A stretch of 64,000 nt of DNA from Diprion similis (GCF_021155765.1 NC_060117.1:2964501-3028500); one strand, 5' to 3'; counted from the first letter of the stretch, positions 25,701 to 39,430 are shown. Notes: a model not told the origin generated them from the sequence alone. Numbers and translations are program-made.

Positions 25701-26966
25701 GTTTTTTTTAGGATTTCTTTAAAAATCGTACTAAAAGTGTAGAATTTTGGGAAAAATTTCAGTTTTGAATTATCGGTCTTGAATTATCTTATACTCGAAT
25801 GACAACGAGATGTTTTTTGTCTTCTCACTTCTCAGCAGTTCTCAAAGCGAATTCTATACTCGTGTGAAGTAGAAATGAAAGAAAATCACTTCTTCTAATT
25901 TCAACGAATCTTAACCCTTTCGAACAGCTAGAATCCGAAAAACAGGTTTTTAGAAAAATTCCGGTCAGTCCGACAAACTTTCGCGATGATCTCGAAAATC
26001 GTTGACTGAAAAAAAATTTGAAACTTACACAATTTCACAATCAAATGATGGGCATGAAAAATCGCTGCGTCTCGTTTAATTTCAACTTCCGGTTTTACCG
26101 GAAACAAATCGATTTTCAATGTTCTACCGACAAACATATAATAATAACCTCTCCACCTTATCCACTGTTTTTTTTCTAAATCAATCATCATTTTCAAAAA
26201 AAAAAAAATGTGTCAACTTTTTGCCGTTGAAAAATTTTCTCGTCCTTATTTAACTAACAAGACTTCTTCATTCGACTTTGGCCAAAAGTTCTCTATCGGT
26301 ATCAGATTTTTCAGTGGAATTTTTTCTCTTCCGAAGCTTGGTCAATGCAAGATGGCGTTTCACTCTTTACTCTGGCAATCCATAACCCTTCACACCGGGT
26401 GTGTACACGAAAAATTTGTACACCCAAAAACAAGTCCTGGACTGACTTCCTCTCCGTCCTTCTCGTAGTTTTTAATTTTCATAAACAGCGCTGGTCGTTT
26501 GCGGTGCGTTTAAACAGAAAACTAAAGGGCGTCATCTGCCGACCTGCTTATACCTATTGGTTACTTGGATATGCGGACGGGTTCGTAAATCCATCATTTT
26601 ATGGACTATGAACAATCGTTTGTGCCTCGGAATCGCCCGATGAAAGCCGGCCGTTGCTCGTAACCACTGCGGGGACTCCCTGGACCACATGAAAGAGTCT
26701 GCATGGCTCTGTCCCTTACGGGGAACGGGGGACGGAAATAGACGAGCCCCATCATCATCCGGAGAGTTCTCCTCCTTCTCCTCGGTAATGAACCGAAACC
26801 AAAGAACGAGAAGTGGAGAAGAGAATCGAAAAGGGAACGGCGGCTCATTCTCTCCTCTTTCCTCTTCTCTCTCTCTCTCTCCATCTTGTGTATTGTTCCT
26901 TCATCCGACTCTCCGACTATTGTTGTAGTTCGCAGTATCCGCGTGTCCTGCACCATATATATACAT

Positions 26967-27574
26967 TAGGGTGGCGCAAAAAAAACCGACTATTTTTTTT
27001 TTTTTTTTCCGAGTCTGCGTGTGACAAAATGTTAGTTTTTGACGTTTTAAGAGCCCTCTCCAAAGGATAGTTGAAAAAAAAAAATTTTTAAGAGGTCGCT
27101 CCACATTTTTTAAAACGTCAGAAATCGTCAAAGATCGATTTTTTTTAAAATTTTTTTGCTCGTTACGGTATAATTTTTTAGACAAAAAAAAAATAAGTTT
27201 CCGAAAGTTTCAGTTCAAAATTTGAATTTTGAAAGGTTGCTGATAATTTTTTTTTTTCCAATTTTTTTGTGCATTTCTTTAGATCTTTTCGAGCGACCTT
27301 TTAATATTCATATCAAAATTTCATGAATTTTTTTTTCTTCAATTTAGCAAGAAAGAATCGATAACAATACACCACGACGTGAATTAAAAATCAAACAAAA
27401 TACTGAAAATATAATTTTTTTAATTCAATTTTTTGACCACTTTTGACATTTTAAAAAATTTGGAGCGACCTCTTAAATTTTTTTTTTTGAGCTGTCCTTT
27501 GGAGTGGGCTCTGTGGCTTGTCACACGAGACACAAAGAAAAAAAAAAAATAGTCGGTTTTTTTGCGCCACCCTA
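26967..27574. mobile_element. GGGTGGCGC-family MITE, copy 2
   Basis: Both ends are intact and TA-flanked. Relative to the other copies, the right arm has lost a short stretch after GGAGTGGGCTCT, where the TTAAAACATCAAAAAC segment is absent. It lies within microsatellite-rich DNA. Confidence 0.8.
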
Positions 27575-27878
27575 ATATATATATATATGTATTTCAGAAA
27601 TACACAGAATCCTCTCCTACTATAGTAATAAACCATAAACGCTGCTGTGCAGCATGCTCACTGCATGCGAGCGGTTATACCTAAGGCTATAAACGGGACT
27701 AGGGGCAAAAATTTTTATTGGCTGCATCATTTTTTTCAGTTAGTGTGCGTGCGTGCGTGGGTGCGTGAGCGTATTATTTATTTTTTATTAATATTATTAT
27801 TATTATTATTATTTTTCTATTTTGTTTTTCCCTTCACGTTATTCTTGCTCTCTTTTTTCCGTTACTTTCTCTTGCTTC

Positions 27879-27909
<31 letters not shown>

Positions 27910-29139
27910 TTGCTTCATATTTGGTCTTTTATTATACCTACTACGGTATTATATTTCACGCGAGGTCTGCCGCTTGTTTCATATCACATTGCTTGTATTG
28001 CCTTTTATAAATATAACATATATGTTATATATATATATATATATACGTTTATGGGTATTCAAGTTGGACAGAAAAATAATTTTTTTTCATCAAATTACAC
28101 GTCTTCGCTAACAGGTGCTTGAAAATATTGTTACGATAAGAATTGTTTGGTAGAATTTTAGATTTCTTAAAGATAATTATTTTCTTCCTGAATACGTGTA
28201 TCTTTTTTTTTTTGTTTTTGTTTCAGTCTTTCATCGATAACGGTAACACAAGGAATTAGTTATCGTTACATCTGTATCTCCTTCGAATTCCTTCTTCTTT
28301 TGAATATTTTTCTTACTCGATTAAAAAAAAAAATATATCGTCATTATCATCGTCAATTTTAAATATTGAACAACGATCTTTGATTTTTTTTCCTTTCCTT
28401 TTTTTTCAGTCCAATCGTTTATCAAGGATTATCGTAAGAAAAAAAAAAAAAAAAATAGTTGAAAAACGAAAAGCAAGAAGGTAAAAAAAAACACCCTTCA
28501 GAGTATCTCGAATAATTAAAACTGTAAAAATGCATTCACGAATCAGTTGAATTGAAAACAACTACAAGCGCAGTTAATTGTTGGCGCTAAATGTTGAAAA
28601 TAATTTTCAAACTGATCCTTTTTTTTTTCTTTGAACACGCTTTAATACGTGACAAAAATTCCTTGAGCATTTCGTATGCAAAAAGTTCAGTTTTCCGGTG
28701 TGAATTTGAAATTTTCAAAAAGCAAAAGCTTCGACATCATGCGAATAAGTAGCAGGTGTAAAATGCAAGCGAACATATTTATCTGACACTTCTGGTTTCC
28801 TCCAAATGCACGGTAGCAGTAGCATTTCCGTTGACTTCAGCACTGTTTTCAACCTCTGTAAAACTACCCTCTCATCCCCTTTCTATCTCATTCCCAACCC
28901 ATATACGGTAGCTTCGGCTCGTAACAGTTGCAAGATCGCATCCCGAGTATCCGCATAATGTGTCTGCCTTTTCACCTGCAGTTTTCAGCGATAGTCGAGT
29001 GTCTCGGGGTGTAGCGGAAACGCGCGGGGGTTTACAACCCCCGTAGTAAAATGCTTATTGCCCGAAGCGCGCGGACCAGTTTCTTTAAATTTCAGACGCG
29101 CTACGGATGTGTTATGTGACTACGAAATACGTAGATATG
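27575..29139. other. Non-coding
   Basis: Microsatellites TTA, TTGC and TA, then AT-rich sequence and a GC-richer patch at 28790-29060. No exon found. Confidence 0.55.
27873..27911. repeat. (TTGC)n microsatellite
   Basis: About eight TTGC units. The open frames across it are Leu-Ala-Cys repeats without meaning. Confidence 0.85.
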
Positions 29140-30290
29140 GGGGTAGGGCAGGGAGGGGGGTGGCAAAGTGGGCCCCTCCCTTAAAATTAAATTTAATTAT
29201 GTCACCGGGCCATAAAAAAAAAAAAAGTGGTCTGTACTTTTGACCGGACCTACCTATCTTTATGTATTTTGACGCGCTGAATCCGAATCTGAAGTCAGTT
29301 TTACCCCGTACACCCTCAAAATTTTGAGTAAAATGCAAAAAATCATAAAAAATTGGCAAAAATTAGCAGTTTTGGTAAGAAAAAAATTTATGGAACTATA
29401 GACCAAGTAAGATTTTTATGTATTTTGGTCCGCTGAATCCAAATCTGAAGTTTATTCAATCATAAGCCTTTTGAAATTTGAGTAAATTGCAAAAAAACCC
29501 TGAGACTTTAAATTTATATTTACAAATTGTTAAAATTTAAAATTAATAAAGAATTACAAGACTGGAAAGCCATAAAGATTTGAAAAATAAATTTAAGTTT
29601 ATACTCAGCGAGGCAAATAACGTAATATATATTTTGTTTTGATTCAAAAAATGATTTTCATCACAACAATATCAATTTTTTGAAATTTTCAGAGTTTTTT
29701 TGCTATTTATTTAGGTTTCTAAAGAGATATAAGCCAAATAGGCTCAAGATTTAGGTTCAACGGATCGAACTACATAAAAATCATGATTGATCTATTAATC
29801 TAGCTCTATAGAATTTATTTTATCACAATAACTGCAATTTTTTGCTATTTTCCGCAATTTTCAGGTTTTTTTTTTTGCAATTCACTTAAATTTTAAAAGG
29901 CTTATGGTTGAACAAACTTCAGATTTGGATTCAGCGGACCAAAATACATAAAAATGATACTTGGTCTATAGTTCCATAAATTTTTTTTCTTACCAAAACT
30001 GCTAATTGTTGGCGATTTTTATGGTGTTTTGCAATTTACTCAAAATTTTGAGGGTGTACGGGGAAAACTGACTTCAAGTTGAGAAGATTATTTCACTTCG
30101 ACGAGTTGAGAGTAAAGTACAAAATGATTTCCGGATAATTCGTATTTCAGAAAAAGTTTAGATGCTTGATTTCATCCCTTATTATTTAACCAAATTTCAG
30201 GACGTCTAATTTACCCCGAAATTTTTTTAGGATATCAAAAATTTTAAGGTGTCTACTTTGTCCCTCCCTCTCCCTTACACGTGTTATAAG
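29140..30290. mobile_element. 1.15-kb foldback element with GCAAAGTGGGCCCC-type end
   Basis: The ends are roughly inverse (GGCAAAGTGGGCCCC near 29160; AAGGTGTCTACTTTGTCCC near 30255). The interior has a long inverted repeat: about 29260-29490 (GAATCCGAATCTGAAGT, TTTTGGTCCGCTGAATCC) against about 29870-30080 (GGATTCAGCGGACCAAAA, GAGGGTGTACGGGG). No protein signature. The 61-codon frame at 29058-29243 is only repeat plus flank. Confidence 0.7.
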
Positions 30291-30810
30291 CTCCCTCCAC
30301 CCCTCTCAGTTTGCGTCGTTCGCTCGGTTAAATTCGAATTCACCTGTGCATGCGTGAATAATAATAATTTTTTTTGGTTATTTTGTTAATTTTTTTTTTT
30401 TTCTTTTTGTTCGATTTTCTTATCCCGTCGTATCTCCGTCTTTTGTTTCTTTCATATTCGGCTTCCTCCAACCCTTCAGAGCCGAGGACATTATAGGGAT
30501 GTGAAAAATCGCGAACGAAGACAAATTGCGACTTGAACTATACTATATATATCTACATCGCGTTCTGCCATAACTCCCATACAGACGACGCGACGTAACA
30601 TCCCCCTCCCCCTCCACCCCTTCTTCGTCTTCTTCTTCCTCTTATTCTTCTTTCTCTTACCCAACATTTCTCACCTATTTCTCGTACCGGCAAAGGCGAG
30701 GGTGCATTATGCAACGGGAGATGGTATAAAACTGGGCATATAAGCCACACACCACTCGTAAGCCCCCGCGTTCTCTTTTCTTCGCAATCTTGTATAATGT
30801 ATGTATAAAT

Positions 30811-31572
30811 GGGGTATTCCACGCCAACTCGACTAGTGTTAAAGCCCCGGCGATCTCAAAATCATTTCACGTTTTTTTTTTTCTGCCATTATACTCGGTA
30901 AAAAAAAGTGGCCTGAATTTTTTTCAAATTTTTTTATTCAACCCTTTATTTTTATAAATATTTCAAGTCGATTGCGAAAGCCCATTTTTTTAATATCTGA
31001 AATTTTTCTTTAACAGAATACAGTGAATGACACAAAACCACTCCGTTTGGGAAAACGTGCGGCGAATTTTTTTTTCCTTTTTTTCATTTTTTTTTTTTTT
31101 TTTTTCCGCCTAATTCGGAATGGAAAAATTTTTCAAACCCAAAATTAAATCCTGAGCGACAAATGAGGGTCTATTTACTTGTAAATGTTCGGTTTCAAGA
31201 ACTCGATGACGCGCCACTTTAGTCAGTAAAAATAATTTTGGGATTGAAAATTTAAAAATTCTGAATTAGGTGATAGAAAAAGTAGAAAAAAAAAAAAAAA
31301 TTAAGCCCACGTTTTTCTTAACGAAGGGATGTTCTGCGTCATTCATCACTGGATTTTGAGGAATTTTTTCTGATTCTTGAAAAATAGGCATTCGCAATCG
31401 ACTTGAAATATTTATAAAAAATTAAAGGTTGAATGTAAAAAAAAATTTGAAAAAAATTCAAGTCGTATTGTTTTTTTTTTTTTTTTTTAGAGAGTAGAAT
31501 GTTAGAAAAAAATATGAAACGATTATTGAGGTGGTCGAAGATTAACACTGCTCGAATTGGCGTGGAATAACC
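30811..31572. mobile_element. GGGTATTCCACGCCAA foldback element, complete
   Basis: The left end GGGGTATTCCACGCCAA pairs with the right end TTGGCGTGGAATAACC. The whole element is nested inverted repeats: outer arms (TTTATAAATATTTCAAGTCG / CGACTTGAAATATTTATAAA) and inner arms (CCTAATTCGGAATGG / similar). No coding capacity. Confidence 0.75.
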
Positions 31573-34131
31573 TATATAAATATATATATACATTTATACC
31601 TATACCGGCCGCATATAAAAGGTTTCAGTGCTAAAGTTTTCTCAAGAATTCGCACACGTATGTCGGGTGCAAAGAGGCGCTGAAGATGCATCACGTAACA
31701 CGCGGAAAAGGCGTCGCTGCACTCGAATCCCCTTTCACCCCCAACCCTTATTCTTCCTTCTTCAAAACACTGACTTCATCTCGCCATTTACCCGATTTCG
31801 GATCTTCGTTCTCTCTCTCTCCCTTCCATTTTTTTTATCTTCTTTTTTATTGTTCCTTTTATAGGAATAAATTTTTTTTTTTTTTTAATTCCAATTTTTA
31901 TTCAAAACTTCTTCGTGTCACGAAATATTTGGAATCACTTGAACATATGATTTATGTGAGTTTATTAGAGCTTTAAGCTCAGTTTTTTAGCTCTGCCATT
32001 CACTCTAGTCGTTTTTTTTTTAAACTGTTTTTGAAATTATTCTTTAAAATTGTTTCATTAACGTAAATTGGAGTTGGAGGAAAATTTTGTTCATTTGAAA
32101 TATGCGTTCTTACTCTTTGAAGAAGATGAAAAACTTGGTGTTAGATTTACGATATCGACAATGATTCGTTGAATGTTTTATGCTGGAAAAATTGTGAAAA
32201 ATATTTTTTAATACATAAATACACTGATATTGAAATCGATATTCTTCCCCAATTAGTCAATATTTTTATACGCCTGAAGTAAGATTTTTTTACACTTAAA
32301 AAATTGACAAAATTTTAAATTTTCTTCTTTTAGATCAATATTATTATAAATATTATCATCGTTATTACTATTATCATTATTACAATGAAAAGTATCAGGA
32401 TTCGAAAATTAATTTTAAGAACGCAATCGTAATACTTGTTTGGATCGGTTAATCAGAATTTGATGGTTACATTCCACCCGTTATTACTTCCATCGTTATG
32501 GGACGGACGTGAAACTCTTCAATATTTCATCCCTCTAAAACGATTTTTTAACGCTAATAGGGCGAGACAGCGAACTGGTAGAAGATGGTAAGGGAGAGAA
32601 AGAAAATTGGGTATAAGATACTTAAACAAGAAGCGTGGGGCCCAAGGGATCGAGCGAATGGGGGGTGGGGGGTTGGAAAGCGTTTAATCGGCAAACCGAG
32701 CGACTTCTTCTTTGCCCTTCTTTTAAGGGAGCGAAGGGACGAGAAGCTGGGGGCAAAAAAAAAAAACGAGAGAAAGAAGAAAAAAAAAAGCAAGCAGGGA
32801 AAAGAAGAAACTCGGTTAAACAGAGGCTCCGGGAAATCCGGATCTGCGAGGAAAAAAGAGACGGATTACTTTCACCGAGGCAACGGTCACGGGGTTGCGA
32901 AAAGAGACGCAAACATCCCCCGTTCCACCCCCCTAACCCCCTGATATTTTTGCGAGAAGCCAAATCTTCTCATGTCAGACGACGAGTTGAGACCCTTCAA
33001 CCTTGTCGACCTTCGGCGAACGAACGAACGTTTTATTTTTAACAAAATTTCAACCCCTAAAAAACCAGTTTCTCAACCACCTGCCTTACAATTATAGCCG
33101 TCCTCAATGCGACGGGGAATTAGATAAAGATGAAATAAAAGAAGAAAAATTTTGTTTTTCTTTCAGTTGATTCATAATTTATATTTATTCCTAATTTGTT
33201 AATAATATTTTCATTTGTTATTTAATTAGTTGTAAAATAGAGTAAAATCGAGTGAAACATGTTTCGTTAGGATATTAAATAGTCTAAATATTTTTCAAAT
33301 TTTATCATTGAATTAGAGTAACAATTTTACAGTCGATGCAATTTTAATTGTTCAAAAGTTGATTTTGTTTAGAGATTCCGATTATAACGAAGGGGGGTGA
33401 AAAAAAAAAAAAAAAAAAAATCGAGTCATACGTCGTAGATTTTATAATTACATCTGCTGTAGCACTGATTTTTATTTTCTACCAAGCATTATTATATTCT
33501 TCTGTTATGGCGAAAATTTGGTGAAAACAAATCACAAAGTAATCCAGGACTGCAGTGTAATAACTACTGTTAGAAATTTGGAACAAAAAAAAACAAAAAA
33601 AAGAAAAAAAAAACCGAGTTTTTTAATTATGCGGTTTACAAGAAAATTTGGATCGTTTTACTATAATTTTTTCAAAGATGATCTAGTCACTCGTAGAATA
33701 TTTTCTTTCTTTGTGAAAAAATAATAACAAACCGAACACACGGATTTTGTGGTGTTTTCAAAATAACTATATAAATTTCACTCCTCAGCCACAACCAAAA
33801 AGTGCAGTATCTACTGGCTGCAAAATGAAAATTAATTCAAGAAGTGAGATGGGGAGTTAAAAAAATCTTATGTATTCTTACATGGGGGTTAATAATTAAT
33901 TACCCCTAATACTATATTTTCTCGTAAAAATTAGAACAATTTGATATTGATGGAATGATAAATAGGCTTCACTTGGCCAGAAAAAAAAAAGGGGAACATA
34001 GATAACGAAAACGAATCGATTGAATGACGAAAAAAAAAAAAAAAAATTAACCATCGACTAGTATAATCGCAAAAAAGAAGAAAAAAAAAACAGTTTCTTG
34101 TGTCTGATTATCTCGTTACACACAAATTCCG

Positions 34132-34135
<4 letters not shown>

Positions 34136-34165
<30 letters not shown>
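34136..34165. repeat. Poly(A) run
   Basis: About 30 A bases. Confidence 0.85.
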
Positions 34166-34167
<2 letters not shown>

Positions 34168-34449
34168 ACAATTATCGTAACGATAGACATTTTGATATAA
34201 AATTTTCTACCAACTTTTCTGTATAATTTTTGCTTTTTTCTCCGACCAGTGCTCGTTTTATATCTATAAAGCTGATGGTGAACGGTGCATGGAGTGGATG
34301 GTGTGTTCGGGTTTAAAATTAAGCGTTGCAAATCAACAAACACGTGAATCATATTGTATATATAGTGAGCTGCTGCTGTACCGTGCATGGGAAGGAAGAA
34401 GAAGGAGGCTGTGTAAACGCTCGTGCAGGCGAGATCAAGGAGAGTGCAT

Positions 34450-34450
<1 letters not shown>

Positions 34451-34490
<40 letters not shown>

Positions 34491-34560
34491 GAGAGGGATG
34501 GGGGAGGTCGTTCGTCTTCGTCTTCGTCTTCGTCTCTCTCTCTCTCTATCTCTCTATCTC
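34451..34560. repeat. (GA)n, (TCTTCG)n and (CT)n cluster
   Basis: GA array 34451-34488, then a TCTTCG hexamer array, then a CT array. Inverted purine/pyrimidine symmetry across about 110 bp. Confidence 0.8.
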
Positions 34561-34666
34561 TCTTCCAGTCCCTCGGCATCTCTTTTTTCTTCCTCTTCTA
34601 AGCGTGCATCTGATTTCGGGGAATCAGCTGCGCCTTCGGGACGCGGAAGGGTTTACACAACGTAAT

Positions 34667-34732
34667 GCGCTGCGCTGCGATGCGCTGCGATGCGATGCGC
34701 TGCGTTGCGTTGCGTTTCGTTTCGTTTCGACG
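34667..34732. repeat. 5-bp minisatellite (TGCGM)n shifting to TTTCG
   Basis: Units TGCGC, TGCGA, TGCGT and then TTTCG, giving a gradient of unit variants along about 65 bp. Confidence 0.8.
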
Positions 34733-34869
34733 AGGGTGGGCCTTTTCACGTAGGTACGTCCCGCGGCGACCGACCTCGAGGTTAATATATGTTATTTCGG
34801 CGTTTCACCGAAAAGAGAGATGTAAACCGTTTTTTCATGTAAACCAGAGTGTCACTTAGCCGCGAGCCT

Positions 34870-34984
34870 CCTCCCCCCCACCCCCCCCCCCCCCCTTGCC
34901 CCGTAAATATTTATATTCATCCTCCTCCTCCTCCTCCTCCCCCTTCCCCTTCGCCCCTCGGCAACGGTCGGAGGGAAGAGACAG

Positions 34985-35026
<42 letters not shown>

Positions 35027-35121
35027 ACATTCAAACAAAAAGAGAGAACACGAGTAGAAGAGAGAATTAAAATTTGTGGGAAAAAAAAAGTGTACAGAGA
35101 GAGAGAGAGAGAGAGAGAGGA
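34870..35121. repeat. Poly(C), (CTC)n and two (GA)n arrays
   Basis: C-rich tract to about 34896, CTC array about 34918-34940, GA arrays about 34990-35021 and 35095-35120. Confidence 0.8.
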
Positions 35122-36308
35122 GAAATAAGAAGAATAAAAACTTAAACAAGCTTAACTTTCTCACGTGATAACTTGTTGTTCTGTTTTTCTTTTTTTTTTT
35201 TTTTTTCCAACTTCCTTTTCAACTTTCCTCGGACATTCGGTCTTGTATATACAATAAAGTAATATTATACAGAAAAAAAAGGAGACGAAGAGAGAAGAGA
35301 TGAGTTGTGGGTGTGAAAAAAAAATAAAAGTGAGAAATTACAATTGACTTAAACGTTTTATCTGTATGGTTTTTTATTTATTTTATTTTATTTTATTTGT
35401 TTTTTTTTTTTTTTATAAGCTTTTGCGTGACTCTAGCAGAACGAGAACGAAAAAAAAACAACCCCCTCCCTCTCTGCTTTTCCAAAAAAAAAGGAGACGG
35501 ATAGAAAGAAATAAACGGAGTTTTTCGAAGAAATTGGGAATCAAACGCGTAGAAAAAAAAATTTATAGAAGAATGAATTTTTTACTTGCGTTGGTTACGT
35601 CTGAATTTTTGTTTTTCATTTATTTGTTTTTGTTGTTTTTGTCTGTCCTATTTATTTTGTACCTGTGTACAATGCACGTGACGTATAATAATGATAATAT
35701 TCTGACGGGATGTCGGAAAATTGAAGTCACGTTTAGAAAATTATGTTTTACCGATTTTCTTTTCCGTTCTTCTTCTTCTTCTTTTTCTTCTTCTGCTGCT
35801 GCTCGATACGGTATCAAATTAGGTAAAATATTGTACACACAACGTGGATAATAATGTTATATCAAGCGATATTCGACGAACCGAAGCTAATATTCCAATT
35901 ACGAGGAGGAGCTGCGTATTTTAGTAGGAGAGGAGAGGAGAGAAACGGCGGGGACGAACTTCGGTGCGGAATATAGCTCTGGGAGCATTAGGCCATCAAG
36001 ATTAAGAAGAGAGTAGCTAGCTAGCCTTGCTATTCGCGAGGAGAAGGACGAGGCGAAGCGAGAGGGAAAAATGGGACACGTGGGACCTGCCTAGCCCTAA
36101 TTTCATTAGAATATCCCTTGTCGTCTTAAACCTACCCTCGGAGGGTTAATATCACAACCTGATGAAAAATGAAGGGGCTATTCTGGGAGAAAGAATGAGT
36201 GGAAGGAAAAGATAAATACGAGGAAAGGGTGTAACGTCAGGATTCAGAAACCAGGGAAACATCCTGGGATTATCGAACAATCTTTTTGGATAATTTTTCT
36301 ACAACTTG

Positions 36309-36365
36309 TTGCGTTTTTTTTTTTTTTTTTTTGAAGAAGAAGAAGAAGAAGAAGAAGAAGAAGAA
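36309..36365. repeat. Poly(T) followed by (GAA)n
   Basis: A T run of about 18 and then about ten GAA units. Confidence 0.85.
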
Positions 36366-37699
36366 ATTTTACCTCACGCTTCTTTCGCGACGATATTTTC
36401 TTCGATTCTCCTATCTTAAAAATGTACTCCTGAATCTTTTTTCACATTTTCTAAATCGAGCCGTTGACTTTTTATGATTATCAAGACTCATCTCAAAATC
36501 GTTTTTTTTTTTTTTTTTCAAAGTCTTCGAAGAATTCTCAAAAATCTTATTTTTCATTTCAATCGTTTGTTTTCTTCCTATTTTGTTTTGGCACTTTCAA
36601 GGTTTAAAAGATGTAAAAAAAAAGACTGTGTTTTCAGCGTTTCAAAAATTTTTTAGACTTGGCAGAAAATTCTGTCTTCTTGCGTTAAAAGATTCAGAAT
36701 TGAATTTGGGAGTGAGTTTTTGTGATTGGAGAATAGTTGAGCGTATCAAAAATGGTGAGAAAAAATCATTGGTCGCATTGACATGGAATGCTCTATACAT
36801 ATAGGGTGAGCCCCCCAGAAAAGAAAAAAGAAAAAAAAAAAAAAAAAAATTGCGTGCATGAATTAAAGTCAAACGCGTTAACAATTTTTCACAAAATCAA
36901 GTCAAAGATTCCGTGATATTAATTTTTTTCAGTCTTATTGCAGCGACTTTTTGAAAACTCGTTTCTCAAGAGCGTAGGTATATATCTCAACAACGAATAA
37001 AGATTTTCTAAATTTTCAATCGCGACAATATGAAAGATTCGTGTTCTTTTATCTCTGAAAAAAAAAAAAGATTTTTCATTTTTCAGCTTGATATTAAAAA
37101 TCATTTTTTAGTTTTTTTTTTAGTCAATTTAAGAGGTAAGATAAAGAGATTTTTTTTTTTTTTCTTAGTCTCCGCTTAGAAATTTCGAACCGATCTGCAG
37201 AGTGAAATCTCGACGACTTCCGTTTCCGGATTCGTAACCCTGAAAACTCAGCTAAAATAGCTTGCGGCTTCTACTTTTGCTCGTTGTTCTTCGTCTTCTT
37301 CTTCTTCTTATTCTCATTCTTCTTCGCCTAGTACGGTTTCACTTTTTTCTCTTGATGTCCCCTCTTATCTCAGCATTCCATGTATCCATCTACATATTCA
37401 CACACGTATGCGTAGAGGTATTTCCATTCCCTGCAGACCGTTTGACACGCGTGAATTGGCCGAGAAACAGCGCCGCGAAGATTTGCCAACTCTGTGTAAC
37501 GCGTGCGACGGGATTAATCGAGCGTGGATCCCCTTTTCGCGCACTTCTACAAGGCTCTAAGACCTTTCCTTAAACTTCCCCTTATTCCAGCCTCAGAGTC
37601 TAGCCTCTCTCGAAAATCCTCTCGCTCTTCACTCTCTGAATTTTGACGACAAAAATTATAACGATGAATTTACGAATTTGACAAATCGATGGAAGCACA

Positions 37700-37704
<5 letters not shown>

Positions 37705-37734
<30 letters not shown>
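37705..37734. repeat. Poly(T) run
   Basis: About 30 T bases. Confidence 0.85.
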
Positions 37735-37740
<6 letters not shown>

Positions 37741-38214
37741 TTTCTCCGTATTGGACAGATTTTTCCGAAAATTAGACAAAAATTCTCGATTCTATAATTA
37801 ACAATTGCCAACAATTTCTGGTCTCGAAATTTCTTACGAATGATATTGATGATTTTTCGTCATTTTTCAAACACTTTGATATGAAAAAATCTCATGTCTA
37901 AGTTATTGCTTATAATTTCGAGATTATTTACACCTAAATCTCATCGATATCGAAAATGCGATTATCGCGTATGAAATTGATTAGAAAAATACCGAACAAC
38001 AAGTTTATCATTTCGTTTATTTATTTATTTTCTTATTTCACGTAAAAACGGAATATTTCTTATCGTAGACAAAAACCGTTACATTATTTTTCTTTCCCAT
38101 TACATTTCGATCAAATGATATCTTTTTTTTTTTCACATTTTCTTTCCAATGATTCTTCGATCTCATTAAGTTTCGCAAATCGAACGCGTTGCCTCGTTAT
38201 AACACGTGGGGTTA

Positions 38215-38216
38215 CA

Positions 38217-38270
<54 letters not shown>

Positions 38271-38272
38271 CC
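38215..38272. repeat. Compound (CA)n(TA)n microsatellite
   Basis: CA units, one TA break, then TA units. Confidence 0.85.
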
Positions 38273-38540
38273 ACATTTCAGGAACATACGTTCGTGTAGG
38301 TGTAACGTAAACTAGGTAATCGTACTCTACTTAGCCGTGTATTCACCGTTGCAGCAACCCTTTCCTCCCTCCCTCTCGCTCCCTCTCTCTCTCTTTCTCT
38401 CTTCATCTCTCTCCTTATCCACCCCTCGTTGCCCCAGATGCTGCCGTTCATCAACTCTATATTCTCCGTTATACCATAATACCATACCAGAAGCTATTCT
38501 ATTAATCTACCCACTGTAAAATACTCCACCGCACGATGCA

Positions 38541-38582
<42 letters not shown>
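38541..38582. repeat. (CT)n microsatellite
   Basis: About 20 CT units; an imperfect CT tract also lies at 38363-38412. Confidence 0.85.
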
Positions 38583-38583
<1 letters not shown>

Positions 38584-39430
38584 GCTTTTTCCGCCTTTAT
38601 TCAAACCTGCACAGGGCATATAATCTGCACCCTCGTAATACCCGGGTGGAAATGTAAAATGTATAATTCGGTAGCAAACGAGCGAACGAAATCAGACGAT
38701 GATGATTGTGAATGAGAAGGAAGAAAGGTAAAGAAGAAAAAAAAAAAAAAAAAAAAAAAAAAACTGGCGGGGAGGGATAAACCAGACGGATGATAAAGGA
38801 AAATAATTATAATTATAGTCGCGGTTTGAATATGGCGGCGATTTTTTTTTGTTTTTTTTTGTTTTTTTTTTTCGTTACTTCTTCCTCTCCTTTTTTTCTT
38901 CTTCCACGCGGGTATCCGTGAGAAAATTTTTCCAGGCATATCGAGATCGGAATTACCATTCGAAGAAAGTCGGAAATATAGAATAAACTTTGTTGTTGTT
39001 TTTTTTTTTTTTCTCCACTTTTTAATCCACTTTCGAGATCCGCGCAAGGTTTTCGAAATTTCGTCGCCGAGTGAATGAGTTTTTTGTCGAAAAACTTATA
39101 TGACCCTCGCAGAAATGGTAAAATAATATGTACCAGGGTCTGTGATTTTTTTTTAGTTTAAAAAAAATGCAGAAAAAAATTTTTTCTTCCATTTTGAATA
39201 TTGACAGTAATAAAAAAAAAAAAAAAAAAAATCCGATTACTCTGAGTCTCCAAAAATATTCCACCATTCGTGAATTGTATGGATTGTAAAAAAAGATGTA
39301 AAAAAAAATCTCACACTTCGATCCCCGCGTGGATATGAAAGAGTGTTGAAAAAACAAAATGAAAAAAAAAAAAACAACAAAACGTCACTACTTTTTCAAT
39401 CCCTCTGAATTTTCGTAAGTATATGTGTAT

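Larger units (their letters stand above)
20212..26966. other. Non-coding
   Basis: AT-rich with GC-richer islands at 20260-20600, 22430-22670 and 26400-26950. The frame at 24669-25190 crosses a poly(T) run and has no family resemblance. No gene supported. Confidence 0.55.
31573..39430. other. Non-coding, simple-repeat-rich
   Basis: The overlapping frames at 32554-33042 on both strands reflect purine-rich sequence. GC-richer patches at 34270-34850, 35880-36280 and 37190-37600 are the least repetitive parts. No gene supported. Confidence 0.55.

Noticed and set aside
34289..34753. Arg-Glu rich frame
   Set aside because: Translation of the (GA)n, (TCTTCG)n and TGCGM arrays.
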